Source: Caproiciproducens sp. NJN-50
GTDB lineage: Bacteria > Bacillota > Clostridia > Oscillospirales > Acutalibacteraceae
Assembly: GCF_004103755.1 (NCBI RefSeq)
Contig: NZ_CP035283.1
Span: 1,302,001-1,366,000, forward strand
Reading direction: 5' to 3'
DNA length: 64,000 nucleotides
A model generated the notes under the pieces. The model searched no databases. It saw only the letters and a list, made by a program, of their open reading frames with translations, and had not been told where the DNA came from. Made by a program: the position numbers and the translations under genes. Shown piece after piece: positions 22,601-30,734 of this stretch. Positions within the stretch are counted from its first letter, which is position 1; every line of letters begins with the position of its first letter.

Positions 22601-25229
22601 GATTCAGATCCTCGACCACCGATATTATCGGGGAAGGAATATTTACAGTCATAAACCGGTGATGAAAATGGTTGTGGATATCGGAAAATACGGTGCGATT
22701 CCGACGAAGGATATCCCCGGCTTCAACGAAAAGCTTCTTTCCGCTTTTCCCGGGCTCAAAAAGAATTTCTGCAGCCTTGGGTACGAAGGGGGATTCCTGA
22801 AGCGTTTGGAGGAGGGCACTTACCTGGCCCACGTTCTGGAGCATACAATCCTTGAGATGCAGGCGATGCTCGGTTATGACGTCAGCTTCGGAAAGACCAG
22901 GACCATAGAAGAACCGTCAAAATACTATCTGGTTTATCAGTATATCAACGAGGTCTGCGGCCTGGAATGCGGGAAAGCCGCCGTTTTCATTTTGAACCGC
23001 TTCCTCGGGAACCAGGAAGTGGACACCGGAGAGTTTCTGGACTATCTGGGTGGAATTTCCCTGAATGCGGAGCTGGGGCCCAGCACTTCCGCAATTGTGG
23101 AAGAAGCAAAAAAACGGGGGATCCCGGTTACAAGGATCGGGCATGAAAGCCTGGTCCGGCTCGGATATGGGAAATACAGCCATCTGGTTGAGTCCACCCT
23201 GACCGATATGACCCCCTGTATTTCCGCGGATCTTTCTTCCAACAAGCAGTTGACGAAATCCATTCTGAACAAAAATAAAATCCCGGTTCCCTACGGGAAA
23301 ACAGTCTACTCGGAGCTTTCCGCCGAAATGGCGGCGATGCAGATCGGCCTGCCGGCCGTTGTCAAACCGATCGACGGGAATCAGGGCAAGGGCGTTTCCC
23401 TGAATCTGAGCGGCAAAGAGGAAATCCGGGCCGCCTATCGGAACGCGGCGAAATTCAGCACCGGGGCCGTCGTGGAGCAGTATGTGAAAGGAAAGGATTT
23501 CCGCGTGCTGGTTGTCGGAGACCGGGTCCGTGCCGTCGCGGAGCGTCGGCCCGCCTGTGTGACAGGGGACGGACGCCATACGATCCGAGAGCTGATCGAA
23601 CGGAAAAACAGCGATCCGGAGCGCGGAGAGGCGCATGAAAAACCGCTCACCAAAATCCGCCTGGACGAGGTGGCTCTGGAGGAGCTGAAAAAACAAAAGA
23701 AGACGCCGGAGGATATCCCGGAACAGGGAGAGACTGTTTTGCTGAGAAAAAACGGCAACCTCAGCACCGGAGGAACCGCGACCGACTGCACGGACATCAT
23801 CCACCCGGAAAACGCGGAATTTGCCGTCCGCGCCGCGCAGGTGATCGGTCTCGACGTCGCGGGGGTAGACTTTGTCACGGAGGATATCGCGCAGTCCATT
23901 CGGGAAACGGGCGGAGTCATCGTGGAAGTCAACACTGCCCCGGGAATCCGGATGCACCTGTATCCGAGCGAAGGGGCGCCGAGAAACGTTGCAAAGGATA
24001 TTGTGGACCAACTCTTTCCGCAGGAATACCGCTTTCCCATCGTATCGGTGACCGGGACAAACGGAAAGACCACGACCGTGCGCCTGATCCATCACGTGCT
24101 TTCCATGACGGGGCTCAACGTCGGCATGACGAGCACCAGCGGGACCTTTATCGGGGAGCGATGCGTCTGCGCGGGAGACAATTCCGGCCCGCGAAGCGCC
24201 GAGTCCCTGTTGTCCGATAAGACGGTGGAAGCCGCGGTTCTGGAGACGGCCCGCGGCGGAATCGTGCGGGAGGGGCTTGGATACGATCTTGCCGACGTCG
24301 GCGTGATCACCAATATCGCCGACGACCATCTGGGGCTGAACGGCATTGAAACGCTGGAGGACCTGGCTTTTGTCAAATCTCTGGTCGTCGAAGCCGTCAG
24401 GAAGGACGGCTGCGCTGTCCTGAACGCGGCCGATCCGATGACGCCGACGATTTTAAAACGGGTGCGTTCCAGAGTGATTCTGTTTTCCGGCAATCCCAAG
24501 ACGGATGTCTTTGTGCCAAAAAACTGTGTCCGGGTTTATGAAGAGAATGGGAGAATTTTGATCCAAACGGACGGGGAAAAGCGGGAGCTGATTCGGATTT
24601 CAGATATCCCGGTGACCGGAGGCGGCCTGATCCGCTGCAATGTGGAAAACAGCCTGGCAGCCGTTTCGGCGCTCATCGCGTTGGATATTCCACCGAAAAC
24701 CATTGCGGAGGGGCTGAAGAGCTTTCGGATGAATACCGGGCGGTTCGACCTGTACCGCCTTGGCGGTTTTTTCGTGATGCTGGATTACGGGCACAACCGG
24801 CCCGGATATGAGACCGTCATCCGGACCTGCGAAAGAATGGAGCACCGTCGTTTGGTCGGCGTCATCGGCATGCCGGGCGACCGGAGCGACGCGGCGATTC
24901 GGGATACCGCACAGCTTTGCGCAAAATCGTTTGATCAAATTTATGTAAAAGAGGACGAAGACCTGCGGGGGAGACAAAAAGGCGAAGTAGCTGGGCTGTT
25001 TTACCGAACGATCACGGAAAACAGTTTTCCCGAAAAACGGATTTCAGTCTGCGAGAAAGAGCTGGAAGCGCTGAAAGCCGCCGTTTCCAACGCAAAAAAC
25101 GGTGATCTGATTGTCGTTTTCTACGAAAAGCTGGGGCCGCTGAAACAGTATCTGGATTCCGTGGGAGCGGAAAAAGTAGACCTTTGTCCGCCGGAGGTGC
25201 CGCGTCGGGAGAAAGTGCAGATATCATAA
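22584..25229 (+). CDS. cphA: Cyanophycin synthetase
   Basis: ATP-dependent ligase that extends poly-aspartate and attaches arginine to each side chain, storing nitrogen and carbon. The 881-residue protein has the family layout: an N-terminal domain (1-160), an ATP-grasp domain (about 215-480, with VVKPIDGNQGKGVSL and EVNTAPGIRMH) and a Mur-ligase-like domain from about 485 with the P-loop VTGTNGKTTT. This is full length for CphA1. ATG 22584 is followed at once by a second ATG. Putting synthesis and degradation in one operon implies turnover rather than one-way storage. Confidence 0.96.
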   Translation: MMESDRIQILDHRYYRGRNIYSHKPVMKMVVDIGKYGAIPTKDIPGFNEKLLSAFPGLKKNFCSLGYEGGFLKRLEEGTYLAHVLEHTILEMQAMLGYDVSFGKTRTIEEPSKYYLVYQYINEVCGLECGKAAVFILNRFLGNQEVDTGEFLDYLGGISLNAELGPSTSAIVEEAKKRGIPVTRIGHESLVRLGYGKYSHLVESTLTDMTPCISADLSSNKQLTKSILNKNKIPVPYGKTVYSELSAEMAAMQIGLPAVVKPIDGNQGKGVSLNLSGKEEIRAAYRNAAKFSTGAVVEQYVKGKDFRVLVVGDRVRAVAERRPACVTGDGRHTIRELIERKNSDPERGEAHEKPLTKIRLDEVALEELKKQKKTPEDIPEQGETVLLRKNGNLSTGGTATDCTDIIHPENAEFAVRAAQVIGLDVAGVDFVTEDIAQSIRETGGVIVEVNTAPGIRMHLYPSEGAPRNVAKDIVDQLFPQEYRFPIVSVTGTNGKTTTVRLIHHVLSMTGLNVGMTSTSGTFIGERCVCAGDNSGPRSAESLLSDKTVEAAVLETARGGIVREGLGYDLADVGVITNIADDHLGLNGIETLEDLAFVKSLVVEAVRKDGCAVLNAADPMTPTILKRVRSRVILFSGNPKTDVFVPKNCVRVYEENGRILIQTDGEKRELIRISDIPVTGGGLIRCNVENSLAAVSALIALDIPPKTIAEGLKSFRMNTGRFDLYRLGGFFVMLDYGHNRPGYETVIRTCERMEHRRLVGVIGMPGDRSDAAIRDTAQLCAKSFDQIYVKEDEDLRGRQKGEVAGLFYRTITENSFPEKRISVCEKELEALKAAVSNAKNGDLIVVFYEKLGPLKQYLDSVGAEKVDLCPPEVPRREKVQIS

Positions 25230-25230
25230 G

Positions 25231-25260
25231 AAAAGCCCCGCCGTTGCGGGGCTTTTCTTT
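25231..25260 (+). terminator. Terminator of the cyanophycin operon
   Basis: Perfect 11-bp inverted repeat AAAAGCCCCGC (25231-25241) / GCGGGGCTTTT (25246-25256) with loop CGTT, then CTTT. It is also usable on the minus strand for the convergent gene ending at 25274. Confidence 0.95.
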
Positions 25261-25273
25261 CTGCCTGGGAGTA

Positions 25274-25822
25274 TTAAGAGTCATATTTGTAAAAATAAAT
25301 AATTTTTGCGCTTGAGTCGTACAGTGCGAAGGTGAAATCCTGAGAGTAGCGGTTTTGCAGCGGACTGATTTTTTCGCGGAGATCCGTTTCGTTTCGGTCC
25401 AGAAAGAAATAGGCGCCGGTTTGGACGCTTTTTGTTTTTTTGATCCAATCGTTTCCCAGCCCGCCGTATTGAATGGTCGTTCCCTCGTCCCCTCCGTAAA
25501 TCAGCATGGTAAGATCCTTTGGCATCGGCAGGGGATGCCAGGCGTTTTGACCGGTGACTCCCATCTCTTTTTCGTCCGAGTCCAAAGGCAATGCGACCTC
25601 GATATCAACTTCGCCGTCGCCGAACCAACCGGTGGAATCGCTGTATTCGATCACGGAAGAATTACGGGGAACGGCAATCTTCAAGTTTTTTTCAACCTGT
25701 GATATTTCTTGAGTCTGCGGGTCAAAGACACGGAAAATGAGCAAATAGAGAATCGTCAGTCCGGCCAATGCCGTACCCAGCCCGATCAATACTGCCCTCA
25801 GGACCGGTTTTCGCCGGCGCAT
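25274..25822 (-). CDS. Membrane-anchored protein of unknown function
   Basis: A 182-residue protein starting MRRRKPVLRAVLIG, with a single N-terminal transmembrane helix (about 9-31) and an external domain rich in Asp, Gly and aromatic residues. There is no lipobox and no known catalytic motif. AAGGAGG lies a few bases before the ATG at 25822. It is the last gene of a three-gene minus-strand operon behind a DUF2975 protein and an HTH regulator, overlapping the regulator by 25 bases. I do not recognise the family. Confidence 0.78.
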   Translation of the reverse strand: MRRRKPVLRAVLIGLGTALAGLTILYLLIFRVFDPQTQEISQVEKNLKIAVPRNSSVIEYSDSTGWFGDGEVDIEVALPLDSDEKEMGVTGQNAWHPLPMPKDLTMLIYGGDEGTTIQYGGLGNDWIKKTKSVQTGAYFFLDRNETDLREKISPLQNRYSQDFTFALYDSSAKIIYFYKYDS

Positions 25823-26073
25823 GAAAAACGCCTCCTTGATTCATCCGGTCCGGAACCGGACTTTGTATCGTCGCTTACAGATTCCAGCAGATCGCCGGGC
25901 TGGCATTTCAGCACGGTGCAAATTCGGTCCAGGGTGGAAAAGCGGATCGCTTTGGCCTTTCCGTTTTTTAAAATCGACAGATTGGCCATAGTAATCCCGA
26001 CTTTTTCGGATAGCTCCGTCACGCTCATTTTTCGTTTCGCCAGCATCACGTCTAAATTTACTCTGATTGGCAT
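25798..26073 (-). CDS. Cro/CI-type HTH transcriptional regulator (YozG-like)
   Basis: A 91-residue protein. Residues 3-65 form a compact helix-turn-helix (VTELSEKVGITMANLSILKNGKAKAIRFSTL in pattern), followed by the family ending CQPGDLLES and a polar tail. Such small XRE proteins are characteristically encoded next to DUF2975 membrane proteins, as here (9 bases upstream). The pair is widespread in Firmicutes; the signal sensed is unknown. Confidence 0.9.
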   Translation of the reverse strand: MPIRVNLDVMLAKRKMSVTELSEKVGITMANLSILKNGKAKAIRFSTLDRICTVLKCQPGDLLESVSDDTKSGSGPDESRRRFSCAGENRS

Positions 26074-26082
26074 TTTGGCTCC

Positions 26083-26571
26083 TCATATCGTCAGATCGTT
26101 TTCCTGCTTCAAATCGCAAGCCTTTTCAACAAGATGCGAAAGGGCCGCGCATACGACCGCCGCCGCTGTTCCGGCGAAGATGATAAACAAAATCAGAAGA
26201 AGGACACCCGGATGAAGCAGTTTCAGAATCAGCAGGATGACGGCGGCCGCGAAATAAAGCAGGCTTTCCGAGACGGCCAGCGCGCCGATGTCCCGAAGAC
26301 GTTTTCCGTTTTCTCTGCAAAAAGAGTTGTCTTTTGCGATTTCCCGGCAGATTTGCCATGATTTCCAAAGTGCAAAATAGAAGGGAACAGCGGTGATCCA
26401 GACAAAAGTCAGACAAGGCCGGAACAGACCGCTCAGTCCCGGATTTTCCCGCGCGGTTTCTTTTCCCAATGCCGGCACGATCCAAAAACACAGGGCGGCT
26501 CCGATGAGTCCGGCAAATACGATGATGCCTTTCAGCCATTTCGATAATTCCGTCTGTTTCAGTTCCATCAT
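26083..26571 (-). CDS. DUF2975 family membrane protein
   Basis: A 162-residue protein with four predicted membrane helices (about 12-32, 52-72, 97-118 and 122-145). The conserved segment between helices 2 and 3 contains KDNSFCRENGKRLRDIG, typical of DUF2975. It is first in the operon with the HTH regulator and the single-pass membrane protein. AAGGAGATG precedes the ATG at 26571, and a second ATG is next to it. Confidence 0.88.
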   Translation of the reverse strand: MMELKQTELSKWLKGIIVFAGLIGAALCFWIVPALGKETARENPGLSGLFRPCLTFVWITAVPFYFALWKSWQICREIAKDNSFCRENGKRLRDIGALAVSESLLYFAAAVILLILKLLHPGVLLLILFIIFAGTAAAVVCAALSHLVEKACDLKQENDLTI

Positions 26572-26585
26572 CTCCTTACTGTGGT

Positions 26586-26614
26586 ATTATAAAACAGTAT
26601 ATTCCGAAAATCAA
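26586..26614 (-). promoter_or_regulatory. Sigma-A promoter of the DUF2975/HTH operon
   Basis: On the minus strand, TTGATT (26614-26609), a 17-base spacer and perfect TATAAT (26591-26586), about 15 bases before the first start codon, giving a very short leader. Confidence 0.8.
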
Positions 26615-26622
26615 TATAAATT

Positions 26623-26637
26623 TATCGAATAACGATA
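26623..26637. promoter_or_regulatory. Palindrome, possible operator for the HTH regulator
   Basis: TATCG-AATAA-CGATA, a perfect 5-bp inverted repeat with a 5-base centre, lying just upstream of the -35 of the DUF2975/HTH operon. The size suits a small XRE dimer. Only one copy is visible. Confidence 0.35.
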
Positions 26638-26705
26638 TAATAATCTTGAAAAACGGTGCGACAGATGACTTGCCCGGCCGGAAAAAGCGATTCCGCCGCA
26701 TTCGG

Positions 26706-26734
26706 TTGCCTCTATGCCGGAGCCGGAGTATAAT
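26706..26734 (+). promoter_or_regulatory. Sigma-A promoter of the NUDIX-AlaX operon
   Basis: TTGCCT (26706-26711), a 17-base spacer and perfect TATAAT (26729-26734). Its position excludes the longer upstream reading of the NUDIX frame. Confidence 0.8.
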
Positions 26735-26765
26735 AGAAAAAACAATCGGGGAAAGAGGAATCTGC

Positions 26766-27266
26766 TTGCCGGAGCTTTGCGACGTTTATGACAAGGACAG
26801 AAACAAAACAGGGCGGGTCTGGCCGCGCGGCGTCCCGATGCGGCCGGATGATTTCCGACTGGTCGTTTACGCCTGGAGCCTTGGCCCGGATGGCCGCGTT
26901 TTAATGACAAAACGCCATCCGGGCAAGGTCTGGGGCGGCTGCTGGGAATGCACGGGCGGAGGCGCGCAGGCGGGGGAAACCAGTCTGCAGGCTGTGCTGC
27001 GTGAACTTCGGGAGGAAATCGGGGTGTCCTATTCGGAGCGGGACGCCTCTCTTCTGCACAGCGGCCTTGACGGAAACACATGGATCGACGTATGGCTGTT
27101 TCGGGAAAACCCGGCGCTGAATTCGCTCTGCCTTCAGCCCCGGGAAGTGACGCAGGCCAGATGGGTGAGCCGCACGGAATATGAAGGCATGTGCCGTCGG
27201 GGGATTGTGGTTCCGGCCTGCACCCGGTTTTACGAATGGCTGGAAGAAAAGGAGAAAAAAGAATGA
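26766..27266 (+). CDS. NUDIX hydrolase
   Basis: A 166-residue NUDIX protein. The Nudix box is complete (G-x5-E-x7-REL-x-EE-x-G-V, in GGAQAGETSLQAVLREL then REEIGV). The N-terminal LCDVYDKDRNKTGRVWPRG and CWECTGGG resemble Idi/YfcD-like NUDIX proteins, but the substrate is not predictable. The frame is open to 26646, yet the promoter at 26706-26734 lies inside that extension, so TTG 26766 with AGAGGA upstream is chosen. The stop overlaps the next start as ATGA. Confidence 0.88.
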   Translation: MPELCDVYDKDRNKTGRVWPRGVPMRPDDFRLVVYAWSLGPDGRVLMTKRHPGKVWGGCWECTGGGAQAGETSLQAVLRELREEIGVSYSERDASLLHSGLDGNTWIDVWLFRENPALNSLCLQPREVTQARWVSRTEYEGMCRRGIVVPACTRFYEWLEEKEKKE

Positions 27267-28456
27267 ACCGTGAAACGGAGAAGCTTTATGATTTAAATCC
27301 GAAAGTCAGGACGTTCCAGGCACATGTGCTGGAGTGCATCCCGAAGGAGGAGCGGTATTTGCTGATTCTTGACCGCACCGCCTTTTATCCGGAGGGAGGA
27401 GGGCAGCCTTCCGACCGGGGCGTTCTGAACTTTGCCAATATCCTGGACGTGCAGGAGAAAGACGGCGTGATTGTCCATACGTCGGACAGGCCCATTTCGC
27501 CGGGCGCCCTGGTGTCGGGCGGGATCGACTGGCCGCGCCGGTTTGCCCTGATGCAGCAGCATACCGGGGAACACATCGTCTCCGGATTGGCGCACCGTCT
27601 GTACGGATTGGACAATGTCGGCTTTCATATGAGCGATGCGACGCTGACGGTCGACCTGAATGGGGAACTGTCTTCAGAACAGCTCGCGCTGATTGAGCGG
27701 CTGGCAAACGAGGCGGTATGGCGGGACCTTGCGATAAAAGTGATGTATCCCTCCGGGGAGGAACTGGAAAAAATCCCTTACCGCAGCAAAAAGGAACTGA
27801 CCGGAAAAGTACGCATTGTGGAAATTCCGGGTTTCGATGTTTGCGCCTGCTGCGGGACTCACGTGACCCGGACGGGGGAAATCGGGGCGATCAAGCTGCT
27901 GTTCTCCCAGCATTACAAGGGGGGGACCAGGCTGACCATGGCATGCGGCGGACAGGCTTTGCGGGACTACGGCGAACGGCTGGAGGGTGTTTCTGCGGTT
28001 TCCGTGCTGCTTTCGGCCAAACCCGCGGACATTGAGCAAGCCGCCCGGCATTTGCTGCAGGAAAATTCGGATCTGAAACGAAGGCTTTCCGTCCTTCAGA
28101 CGGAACTTTTTCAGTTAAGGGCGAACACCTTTCCTTCGGGCTGCGGGAGCATACTGGCCTTTGAAGACGATCTGGCTCCGGATGAGATCCGCCGGTTTTC
28201 CCTGGCCCTCTCAAAGCGATGTTCGGCAACCGCGGCCGTTTTTTCCGGCAGTGACGCGCAGGGGTACCGCTACGCCGTTTCGGATGCCGTGCGCGACGTG
28301 AGGCCGTACGCGACGGAATTGTCCTCCGCTTTTTCCGGCAGGGGGGGCGGCCCGAAGGAATTGGTGCAGGGTTCTGTCCGTGGAATGCAAAAGGATATTA
28401 TTTCATTTTTTGAGAAAAAGGATTTTCATTGTACGGAATTCGAAGCGGCAAGGTAA
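27263..28456 (+). CDS. Alanyl-tRNA editing protein, AlaX-like
   Basis: Stand-alone homologue of the AlaRS editing and C-terminal domains, which hydrolyses Ser- or Gly-tRNA(Ala). The 397-residue protein has the zinc motif HTGEHIV (His-x3-His) and the second metal site CACCGTHVTRTGEIG, then a coiled segment and a C-terminal DHHA1-like region with GRGGGPKELVQGS. That length suits the long AlaX-L class. ATG 27263 overlaps the NUDIX stop by four bases and is preceded by AGGAGA. The in-frame codons back to 27191 belong to the NUDIX region. Confidence 0.9.
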   Translation: MNRETEKLYDLNPKVRTFQAHVLECIPKEERYLLILDRTAFYPEGGGQPSDRGVLNFANILDVQEKDGVIVHTSDRPISPGALVSGGIDWPRRFALMQQHTGEHIVSGLAHRLYGLDNVGFHMSDATLTVDLNGELSSEQLALIERLANEAVWRDLAIKVMYPSGEELEKIPYRSKKELTGKVRIVEIPGFDVCACCGTHVTRTGEIGAIKLLFSQHYKGGTRLTMACGGQALRDYGERLEGVSAVSVLLSAKPADIEQAARHLLQENSDLKRRLSVLQTELFQLRANTFPSGCGSILAFEDDLAPDEIRRFSLALSKRCSATAAVFSGSDAQGYRYAVSDAVRDVRPYATELSSAFSGRGGGPKELVQGSVRGMQKDIISFFEKKDFHCTEFEAAR

Positions 28457-28493
28457 AACCATACAAAATATTCTGAGGCAAGCTGCAAAAATA

Positions 28494-28522
28494 TTGCATG
28501 ATGGGAAAAGAAATGCTATAAT
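28494..28522 (+). promoter_or_regulatory. Sigma-A promoter of the phosphoribosyltransferase-like gene
   Basis: TTGCAT (28494-28499), a 17-base spacer and perfect TATAAT (28517-28522). The leader is about 30 bases. Confidence 0.8.
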
Positions 28523-28557
28523 GAATAAAATATTTATTGAAAAAGTGGTGTGCCGCA

Positions 28558-29196
28558 ATGGAAAGCAGGACCATTCAGGTTCATTGTATTCACAATCGGG
28601 AAATCGTTTTGAATCTGATCCCGGGACATTTTGCAACTTCGCATTCTCATGTCAACTATTATATTGATATGACGGGAATCAAGCACAAACACAAAATCGC
28701 AAAGCTGGCGGCGGAGGTCATGGCTCAGAAGTACGTTAATACGGTCGCGGTGGATACCATTGTCTGCATGGACGGCTGCGAGGTGATCGGGGCTTTTCTG
28801 GCAGAGGAACTTTCCAAATCGGGAATGTCCTCCATGAATGTCGGAACGGATCTCAATGTGATTACCCCTGAATTTCCAAACGGGCAGCTCCTGTTTCGCG
28901 ACAATGTGCAGGATATGGTATGGAATAAGAATATTCTCCTTCTTGTCGCTTCCGCAACCACGGGCAAGACGATCAACCGGTCGTTGGAATGCATCCGGTA
29001 TTACGGAGGCAAAATCGTCGGGACTTCCGCGATTTTCAGTGCGATTTCGGAGATCAGCGGAGTACAGGTCAACTCCGTTTTTACCAGCGGAGATCTGCCG
29101 AATTACTGCACTTATCCTGTCCTTGACTGTCCATATTGCAAAAACGGCCAGAAAATTGATGCAATCGTCAATAGCTACGGCTATTCAAAAGTGTGA
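28558..29196 (+). CDS. Phosphoribosyltransferase-fold protein, orotate PRTase-like
   Basis: A 212-residue protein of a clostridial family commonly grouped with orotate phosphoribosyltransferases. The segment IVCMDGCEVIGAFLAEEL matches the PRTase core. The PRPP loop position reads NILLLVASATTGKTINRSLE. The usual two acidic residues before the TTG turn are replaced by Ala-Ser, so catalysis is uncertain. Near the C-terminus CTYPVLDCPYCKNGQK contains a CPYC pair with another Cys upstream, suggestive of metal binding. ATG 28558 is chosen; TTG 28537 is in frame but has no SD. The gene is monocistronic. Confidence 0.7.
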   Translation: MESRTIQVHCIHNREIVLNLIPGHFATSHSHVNYYIDMTGIKHKHKIAKLAAEVMAQKYVNTVAVDTIVCMDGCEVIGAFLAEELSKSGMSSMNVGTDLNVITPEFPNGQLLFRDNVQDMVWNKNILLLVASATTGKTINRSLECIRYYGGKIVGTSAIFSAISEISGVQVNSVFTSGDLPNYCTYPVLDCPYCKNGQKIDAIVNSYGYSKV

Positions 29197-29257
29197 GGAG
29201 GGCGGACGCGGAAACTGTGTCCCGCCTGGGTTTAGCCCGCCGGTTTGCAGCCTGGTG

Positions 29258-29294
29258 CGCAACCGCAAAATTGCTCCGAGATTTTGCGGTTGCG
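29258..29294 (+). terminator. Hairpin after the phosphoribosyltransferase-like gene, probable terminator
   Basis: CGCAACCGCAAAAT (29258-29271) and its exact complement (29281-29294) with a 9-base loop. The following TTGCTTTGTTC is only moderately U-rich, so termination may be weak. Confidence 0.55.
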
Positions 29295-29403
29295 TTGCTT
29301 TGTTCATGCCTGGGGCGGCTTGTAAATTATGGAATCAATTTTACAATATTGGCAGGTTTGTTGACTTTATATCCAAATTTTATTTTAAAATTTTAAATTC
29401 ATC

Positions 29404-29432
29404 TTGCAACTTGAAACATATTGTGATATATT
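29404..29432 (+). promoter_or_regulatory. Promoter of the thl-crt-hbd unit
   Basis: TTGCAA (29404-29409), a 17-base spacer and TATATT (29427-29432). It is the same type as the bcd promoter and is overlapped by a Rex-like sequence. Confidence 0.7.
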
Positions 29433-29438
29433 TAACAT
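29421..29438 (+). promoter_or_regulatory. Rex-like operator over the thl promoter
   Basis: TTGTGATATATTTAACAT matches 11 of the 14 fixed positions of the clostridial Rex consensus TTGTTAANNNNTTAACAA and covers the -10 box. Rex is known to repress thl and the crt-bcd-etf-hbd genes in Clostridium acetobutylicum when NADH is low. Assignment here is by resemblance. Confidence 0.5.
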
Positions 29439-29511
29439 AGTTCGTGGAATCGACAGCAAGATCGGCATTATTTTATTTTTTATAAGGATTAAAAGAATGG
29501 AGGAACAATTT

Positions 29512-30696
29512 ATGTCAAGGAAAATTGTGTTAGCAGGCGCATGCCGTACGGCAATCGGAAAATTCGGTGGCACTCTGTCCAACGTACCGGTAGTTAACAT
29601 CGGAACCACAGTGGTCAAAGAGGCGATGAAGCGTGCGGGCATTCAGCCGGACCAGGTGGATGAGGTCATCCTCGGCTGCGTGTATCAGGCCGGTGTCGGG
29701 CAGAACATTGCCCGTCAGGTGTCCGTCTACTCTGGAATCCCGATTCCGGTACCTGCTTTTACGCTGAACAATATGTGCGGTTCCGGCCTGAAAAGCATCA
29801 ATGTCGCCGCAGATATGATCCTGGCAGGCGAAGCGGATGTCATCGTCGCGGGCGGAATTGAAAACATGAACGGCACGCCTTATCTGCTTAAGAACGCGCG
29901 TTTCGGCTACCGTATGCGCGACGGTAAGTTAATTGACTCCCTGATTTATGACGGCCTGGAAGATACGTTCAATCATTATCATATGGGCGTCACGGCCGAA
30001 AACGTTGCCGCGAAATACGGAATTACCCGCGAAATGCAGGACCAGTTCGGCGTCCTGAGCCAGAATCGTGCGGAAAAAGCCACGAAGGAAGGCAAGTTCA
30101 AGGAAGAAATCATTCCGATGGAAATCAAAATGAAGAAACAGACTGTTCTGTTTGAAACCGATGAGGATATCCGTCCCGGAACAACCATGGAGACTCTTGG
30201 AAAACTGAAACCGGCCTTCAAACCGGACGGAACGGTCACGGCCGGCAACGCTTCCGGTATTGACGACGGCGGCTGCGCTATCGTTCTGATGTCCGAGGAA
30301 AAAGCGAAGGAACTCGGCGTAAAGCCTTTGGCTACTTGGGTCGGCGGCGACTGGGCAGGCGTTGACCCGGCTTACATGGGAATCGGGCCGGTCGCGGCCA
30401 CGAACAAGCTGATGAAGAAGATCGGCATGAAGGTTTCCGACATGGATCTGGTGGAGGCGAACGAGGCTTTTGCGGCTCAGACCCTGGCGGTTGCCCATGA
30501 CCTGAACTTTGATATGGATAAGACGAATGTCAACGGCGGCGCGATCGCCCTCGGCCATCCGGTCGGATGCTCCGGCGCGCGTATCCTCACCACCCTGATT
30601 TATGAAATGAGAAGAAGACAGAGCGAGCTGGGGCTTGCCACGCTTTGCGTCGGCGGCGGCATGGGCGTTGCGACTGTTGTTAAGGTGGAAGGCTGA
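29512..30696 (+). CDS. thl: Acetyl-CoA acetyltransferase (thiolase)
   Basis: Condenses two acetyl-CoA to acetoacetyl-CoA, the first step of butyrate synthesis. The 394-residue protein has the acyl-accepting Cys89 in NNMCGSGLKSI, the GGAIALGHPVGCSGARI block with the catalytic His, and the second Cys in CVGGGMG. The frame opens at 29404, but GGAGG at 29499-29503 supports ATG 29512. The usual GGMENMS segment reads GGIENMNGTP, a mild deviation. crt and hbd follow in the order of the reactions. Confidence 0.96.
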   Translation: MSRKIVLAGACRTAIGKFGGTLSNVPVVNIGTTVVKEAMKRAGIQPDQVDEVILGCVYQAGVGQNIARQVSVYSGIPIPVPAFTLNNMCGSGLKSINVAADMILAGEADVIVAGGIENMNGTPYLLKNARFGYRMRDGKLIDSLIYDGLEDTFNHYHMGVTAENVAAKYGITREMQDQFGVLSQNRAEKATKEGKFKEEIIPMEIKMKKQTVLFETDEDIRPGTTMETLGKLKPAFKPDGTVTAGNASGIDDGGCAIVLMSEEKAKELGVKPLATWVGGDWAGVDPAYMGIGPVAATNKLMKKIGMKVSDMDLVEANEAFAAQTLAVAHDLNFDMDKTNVNGGAIALGHPVGCSGARILTTLIYEMRRRQSELGLATLCVGGGMGVATVVKVEG

Positions 30697-30734
30697 TTCG
30701 TTCGCCCAACATTTTATGAAAGAAGGCATTGAAC

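Larger units (their letters stand above)
29197..29511 (+). other. Intergenic stretch with hairpin and thl promoter
   Basis: About 315 bases. The first part carries a perfect 14-bp inverted repeat (29258-29271 with 29281-29294). The AT-rich second part carries the thl promoter and a Rex-like site. No gene was seen. Confidence 0.7.

Noticed and set aside
22917..24329. Minus-strand ORF of 470 codons opposite cphA
   Set aside because: Lies wholly within the cyanophycin synthetase gene and shows no domain or SD.
26646..26765. N-terminal extension of the NUDIX frame
   Set aside because: A consensus promoter lies inside it, and the basic extension has no family counterpart.
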